Below are positions 61,123-64,000 of a DNA stretch of 64,000 nucleotides, in pieces (positions within the stretch are counted from its first letter, which is position 1; every line of letters begins with the position of its first letter). Made by a program: the position numbers and the translations under genes. The DNA is from Actinomycetota bacterium (GTDB lineage: Bacteria; Actinomycetota; Acidimicrobiia; IMCC26256; PALSA-555). The notes under the pieces are model-generated. The model was not told where the DNA came from and searched no databases. It saw nothing but the letters and a program-made list of their open reading frames with translations. The stretch is from assembly GCA_003140175.1 (NCBI GenBank), contig PLJD01000070.1, positions 96,853 through 160,852 on the forward strand, in the 5' to 3' direction.

Positions 61123-61849
61123 CTATGCGACCCGACTCAGACTGTCGCGGAGCGGAAGGGCTATCCAGCCCTCGACCTTCGCCAAAGGCAGCTTCTCCTC
61201 GGGAACCGGGTCGCAAAGGCCCACTGCAGCAGCCCTAGCAGCAATCGCCGCGATCACGGCATCGAATGCGTCGTCGCCTAGGACGCACAACTCCCACTGG
61301 GTCGCACTAAGTCGCAGCCACCGGCTCGTTGCCTCCCGGAAGGTCGAGACCAGGGCGGCTCGCGCTTCTGCGCAGGCCTTGCCCTTGTAACGAAGGGAGT
61401 TGAACCCCCAACGCCGGAGAGCAGCCGCTGGATACACCTCGACCACTCGCCCGGTTCCGCTCCGATCGACAGAGGGCGACACCTGCCACACGAGGGCAGC
61501 GGCACGAAGGCCGGAACGGCGAGCAGATCACTTGAGACGCTAAGTGGCCACCGCTTGATTGGCCCGCGACGTAGCGATCTGTCTCGCGAAACCGGAGGTC
61601 AAGGAGATTGCCACCTGGCCAGGGGCGACCCTGCGCGTGGGACGAGATAGCAGCGACGAAGCCCGCTGGCCATCCGAGTGGAACGTCGAAGCCGACCTTG
61701 TCGGAGGTGGACAGCAGCTTGAGAATGGCCCCGTCATTGACGCCGCCCGGGATCGGGTCCGTCACCGCTGCCCGATCGTCCGCCCAGGTAATCGAGCAGG
61801 CAGCCGTCTTTAAGGCCTGCGACGCCAGATCAACACCGGTAGTGATCAT
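61123..61849 (-). pseudogene. DUF429-family gene broken by frameshifts
   Basis: From ATG 61849 the frame reads TTGVDLASQALKTAACSI, VGFDVPLGWPAGFVAAI and LDLRFRETDRYVAG. The expected continuation WPLSVSSDLLAVPA appears in another frame near 61550, and RAAALVWQVSPSVDRSG up to EKLPLAKVEGWIALP in a third from about 61510. Together these make a DUF429-type protein, a family of RNase-H-like nucleases. Two frameshifts separate the parts. Either the gene is dead or the sequence holds errors. Confidence 0.65.
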
Positions 61850-61949
61850 GGCGGGATCGTAAGCCGCGACGCCAGGCAAACGAATATGCCTGCCGAGTGC
61901 CCAGCGACCCTCTTATCACGACTGTGACCTCTACTGATCCCGCAATCGC

Positions 61950-62483
61950 GTGAGCTTCCGCAACTACGCTTTTTGTGTGCTCACGCATTGGACAGCCGCA
62001 GACTCCCAGGCCCTTGCCTATCTGATACTGGCCGCGGCGGCGGTGACAGCGGGTGTCTGGTCACTGATCAACTACAAATCGGCGCAGCGATCCCGATCGG
62101 CTGACTGGACTAACACCCTAATTAGGGACTTCTACCTTGACGAACGCGTCAAGAAGCTGCGAGAGGACCTGGAGTACAGCTTTGTTACGCGGGTCGGACC
62201 TTTGCTCGACCAGAGGATCACAGACAAATCCATTCCGCTAACAGATCCCGAAATGGAACTACTCGCAAACCTCGACACGCTGCTCAACTACTTCGAGATG
62301 GTCCTGTACCTAAGGGAGGAACACCGAATCGCGAAGAATGACTGGCGCGCCCTCTTCAGCTACTGGCTCCGTCTGATCAGTGATCCAGCTCACGCTCCAC
62401 TGCGTCGATACATCTCGCACTTTGGTTTTCGGCTACTGACACGCGAAATAGGCGCGACCGATGGAGTTCAAGTCACTGCGTAG
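61950..62483 (+). CDS. Membrane-anchored helical protein, DUF4760-like
   Basis: A 177-residue protein with an N-terminal membrane helix (LAYLILAAAAVTAGVWSLI), then a helical cytoplasmic part: IRDFYLDERVKKLREDLEYS, LANLDTLLNYFEMVLYLREE and KNDWRALFSYWLRLI. This is the pattern of DUF4760-like proteins. GTG start at 61950. The base composition is clearly lower in GC than the neighbours and codon choice is less biased, which hints at recent acquisition. Confidence 0.68.
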   Translation: MSFRNYAFCVLTHWTAADSQALAYLILAAAAVTAGVWSLINYKSAQRSRSADWTNTLIRDFYLDERVKKLREDLEYSFVTRVGPLLDQRITDKSIPLTDPEMELLANLDTLLNYFEMVLYLREEHRIAKNDWRALFSYWLRLISDPAHAPLRRYISHFGFRLLTREIGATDGVQVTA

Positions 62484-62906
62484 TTCTTGGGCCCGATCGC
62501 TCACAAGTTGAGCAAGCAGTTCACGTGTTTCAACACCATGAGCACTACGACACGAGCAGTCTCGGGTAGCCCATGCCGCAGTGTGCCTTCCGACTTGTCG
62601 AGTCGGGGAACTGGACTTGGGCCTCGTCAATTTGGGGGGGTGATCGATCGTCGGGGCAACGCAATTCGCGACCACTCAGCCACGCTTTCCTCGTGGCAGG
62701 GCGACTCGCGGTCTGGGGGATCGCGAGTCAGGAGGTGGCTGTAAGGGGCAGGGCCATCGCCGGGATAGCGGTCCAGCCGATCGTGGTTCAGCCGTTCAGG
62801 CCGGCCGAGCCACCGCCGCCAGCTCGCCCGGGCCCTCAAAATGGGACTCCGGTCGGGTCGATTCCGTGCCGATACCTCCCATGCATAGGCAGAGCGGGAG
62901 GTCGTA
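62484..62906. other. 423-bp gap with one palindromic element
   Basis: Element at 62703. The stretch 62740-62830 could encode a Pro/Ala-rich peptide but has no start or family. GGAGG before 62907 serves the next gene. Confidence 0.45.
62703..62729. repeat. 27-bp palindromic element, copy 19
   Basis: GACTCGCGGT, loop CTGGGGG, ATCGCGAGTC. G-T wobble at pair 9. Confidence 0.88.
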
Positions 62907-63455
62907 GTGGCACGAATTCGAGGGCTTCTCGGCTCATTCTTCGTGGCCAGCCTTGCCGCCTCGGTCCTGCTCGTCGCCACGATGTCGGGTACCGCCTCCG
63001 CCTCGCACAAGCAGACCCCGATCCTTGAATGCGTCTTCAAGGACACCGGCACCGGCAAGTGGAACACCCTCTGGGGCTATGACAACACGTCGGGTTCGGT
63101 CCAGAACATCCCGATCGGGACGGGCAACGAGTTCTCACCCGGCGCGCAGAGCCAGGGTCAACCCACCGCCTTCCAGCCCGGGCAGAATGACAACGTCTTC
63201 GTCGTGACCTGGAGCGGCAGCGGCACCCTCACGTGGACACTCAATGGTCAGTCCGCTTCAGCGACGACGAGCTCAACGAAATGCTCGCAGAATCCGGTCC
63301 CGATCGTTCCGGGCACCGGGAACTGGAACCTCGCGCTCCCGGTCGTCCTGGTCGCGCTGATGACGCTGGGGCTGGGCCTCTACAGCTGGCGCTTCGGCAC
63401 TGGCCTCTTCGTCCCACCCCGTCGGCATCAAGACGGTCCTACACCTCAGCAATAA
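62907..63455 (+). CDS. Surface-anchored outer protein with C-terminal membrane helix
   Basis: A 182-residue protein. A signal peptide (LLGSFFVASLAASVLLVATMSGTASA) is followed by a beta-rich domain with two cysteines bracketing it (LECVFKDTG and STKCSQNP) and a C-terminal membrane helix (LALPVVLVALMTLGLGLYSW) with basic residues after it. The Gly-Thr turns and FQPGQ motif resemble actinobacterial outer-surface domains of unknown role. GTG 62907 follows GGAGGTCGTA. Confidence 0.75.
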   Translation: MARIRGLLGSFFVASLAASVLLVATMSGTASASHKQTPILECVFKDTGTGKWNTLWGYDNTSGSVQNIPIGTGNEFSPGAQSQGQPTAFQPGQNDNVFVVTWSGSGTLTWTLNGQSASATTSSTKCSQNPVPIVPGTGNWNLALPVVLVALMTLGLGLYSWRFGTGLFVPPRRHQDGPTPQQ

Positions 63456-63519
63456 GGCCCACTCGGCACGACGGCGCCGACCGCGAGGACCAGCATCCCC
63501 TTCGACACCGTCACTCGGC

Positions 63520-63546
63520 AAGCTCCGGGTCGGGGCATCGCGAGTC
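63520..63546. repeat. Decayed palindromic element
   Basis: Left arm AGCTCCGGGT is altered, right arm ATCGCGAGTC is intact. Loop is about six bases. Confidence 0.55.
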
Positions 63547-63568
63547 GGCTGAAGCCACTGAAACCCTC

Positions 63569-63595
63569 GACTCGCGGTTTGAGGGATCGCGAGTC
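63569..63595. repeat. 27-bp palindromic element, copy 20
   Basis: GACTCGCGGT, loop TTGAGGG, ATCGCGAGTC. Rightmost copy in the window. Confidence 0.88.
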
Positions 63596-63766
63596 GACCA
63601 ACAGCGACCTCTGGCCGTTTCGGCCGAAGCGAATTCACCGAACTACGGCGCTCCGACCGCTGGTCCGCTCGCGCGCCCGCTCTCGGTACAGCGACCGCAC
63701 GGACCCCCAGCAACTGATCGACTCGACGGCCGCCGGCAAGGAAGCAAGTTGTGAGGGATGCTTCGA

Positions 63767-64000
63767 CTATGTCGGGCTCGTATCGTCCGTCGACCCGTCC
63801 TTGCCGCCGACTTCGACTTGAGCACCAGCGGTTGCGAGCGCGGTTAGGAAGTGTCCGGTCAGCTCACGGCCCTTCTTGAGATTGGCAAACACGCGCACGG
63901 CCTGCGCCATGTCCTGCCCGGGTAGACCTGGGGAAATGCGAAAGCCGACGGGCTCCACGACGTAGGTCTTCGAACCGATGCTCATTTTCGTGCCGACGCC
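63767..64000 (-). CDS. Small protein, possibly cut by the window edge
   Basis: From ATG 63985 a 72-residue soluble product begins SIGSKTYVVEPVGFRISPG and contains AQAVRVFANLKKGRELTGHF. The frame stays open to the right edge (GVGTK precedes the ATG) and no ribosome site is visible, so the true start may lie outside. No family recognised. Confidence 0.5.
   Translation of the reverse strand, partial: GVGTKMSIGSKTYVVEPVGFRISPGLPGQDMAQAVRVFANLKKGRELTGHFLTALATAGAQVEVGGKDGSTDDTSPT

Larger units (their letters stand above)
63456..63766. other. 311-bp convergent gap with two palindromic elements
   Basis: Elements at 63520 (decayed) and 63569. No gene. Confidence 0.5.

Noticed and set aside
31921-63595. 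The repeats as a CRISPR array
   Set aside because: Copies are hundreds to thousands of bases apart, each in a different gap, with no regular spacers and no cas gene.
31921-63595. The repeats as ordinary intrinsic terminators
   Set aside because: None is followed by a T-tract, and copies at 47372 and 56041 lie in divergent gaps where no transcript ends. A Rho-independent terminator does occur at 5671 and looks different.
31921-63595. The repeats as integron attC sites
   Set aside because: No integrase gene, no GTTRRRY core site, no bulged double-arm structure, and genes on both strands are separated by them.
31921-63595. The repeats as parS or other replication-segregation sites
   Set aside because: The sequence does not match the TGTTTCACGTGAAACA-type parS consensus and there is no parAB or dnaA nearby.
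1-64000. tRNA, rRNA and riboswitch genes
   Set aside because: Reading both strands by eye gave no T-loop/acceptor pairs, no rRNA segments and no riboswitch core I could recognise. A covariance-model search was not possible here.

Overview
The window is a high-GC, mostly densely coded actinobacterial chromosome segment. Frequent GTG starts, CYP142-like and other P450s, a VanY-type carboxypeptidase lipoprotein, an mtDNA-type aconitase and many phosphotransferase/oxidoreductase genes fit an uncultured soil or aquatic actinobacterium, perhaps Acidimicrobiia. That taxonomic guess is inference. No rRNA, tRNA, CRISPR array, transposase or integrase was recognised.

Part A (1 to about 31.8 kb) is tightly packed. 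It opens with a truncated membrane protein, then a DUF2207 protein, a DUF2007 protein and an ABC exporter pair ending in an intrinsic terminator. Next comes a four-gene minus-strand operon (6.2-8.6 kb): a UGSC-family thiol protein, its conserved partner, a NifU-like protein and a MarR regulator. It is divergent from an APH-type phosphotransferase. Then follow a secreted S53 peptidase operon with a degenerate PrsW-like protein, a beta-carbonic anhydrase fused through a membrane helix to an extracytoplasmic domain, and a catabolic block. That block holds three P450s (one CYP142-like), an acyl-CoA-dehydrogenase-type flavoprotein and a second phosphotransferase plus SWGVR-motif protein pair. It suggests steroid or terpenoid oxidation. 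An aquaporin, an IolB-like isomerase, a methyltransferase, an aldo/keto reductase, an alpha/beta hydrolase and a flavodoxin-like reductase complete this half.

Part B (about 31.9 kb to the end) looks different. Gaps are longer, small orphan genes are common and broken genes appear (a PDZ/HtrA fragment, a frameshifted DUF429 gene, a glycine-rich remnant). Almost every gap of more than about 150 bp carries one or two copies of a 27-bp palindromic element, with arms GACTCGCGRT and AYCGCGAGTC around a 7-nt loop. I count 20 clear and at least 7 decayed copies, all intergenic, and none left of 31.9 kb. Genes here include a Baeyer-Villiger-type monooxygenase, a MarR-controlled aconitase with twin operators, a nucleotide-sugar epimerase/glycosyltransferase pair followed by a SABATH-type methyltransferase, a phospholipase C-like phosphoesterase, a cupredoxin, a split PEP-synthase-like dikinase with a cyclic-nucleotide-binding domain, a SthA-like flavoprotein and an HtrA protease.

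The best candidates for something undescribed are the dispersed hairpin family of part B, the UGSC operon, the carbonic anhydrase fusion, the two-subunit PEP-synthase-like enzyme and the bacterial SABATH methyltransferase.
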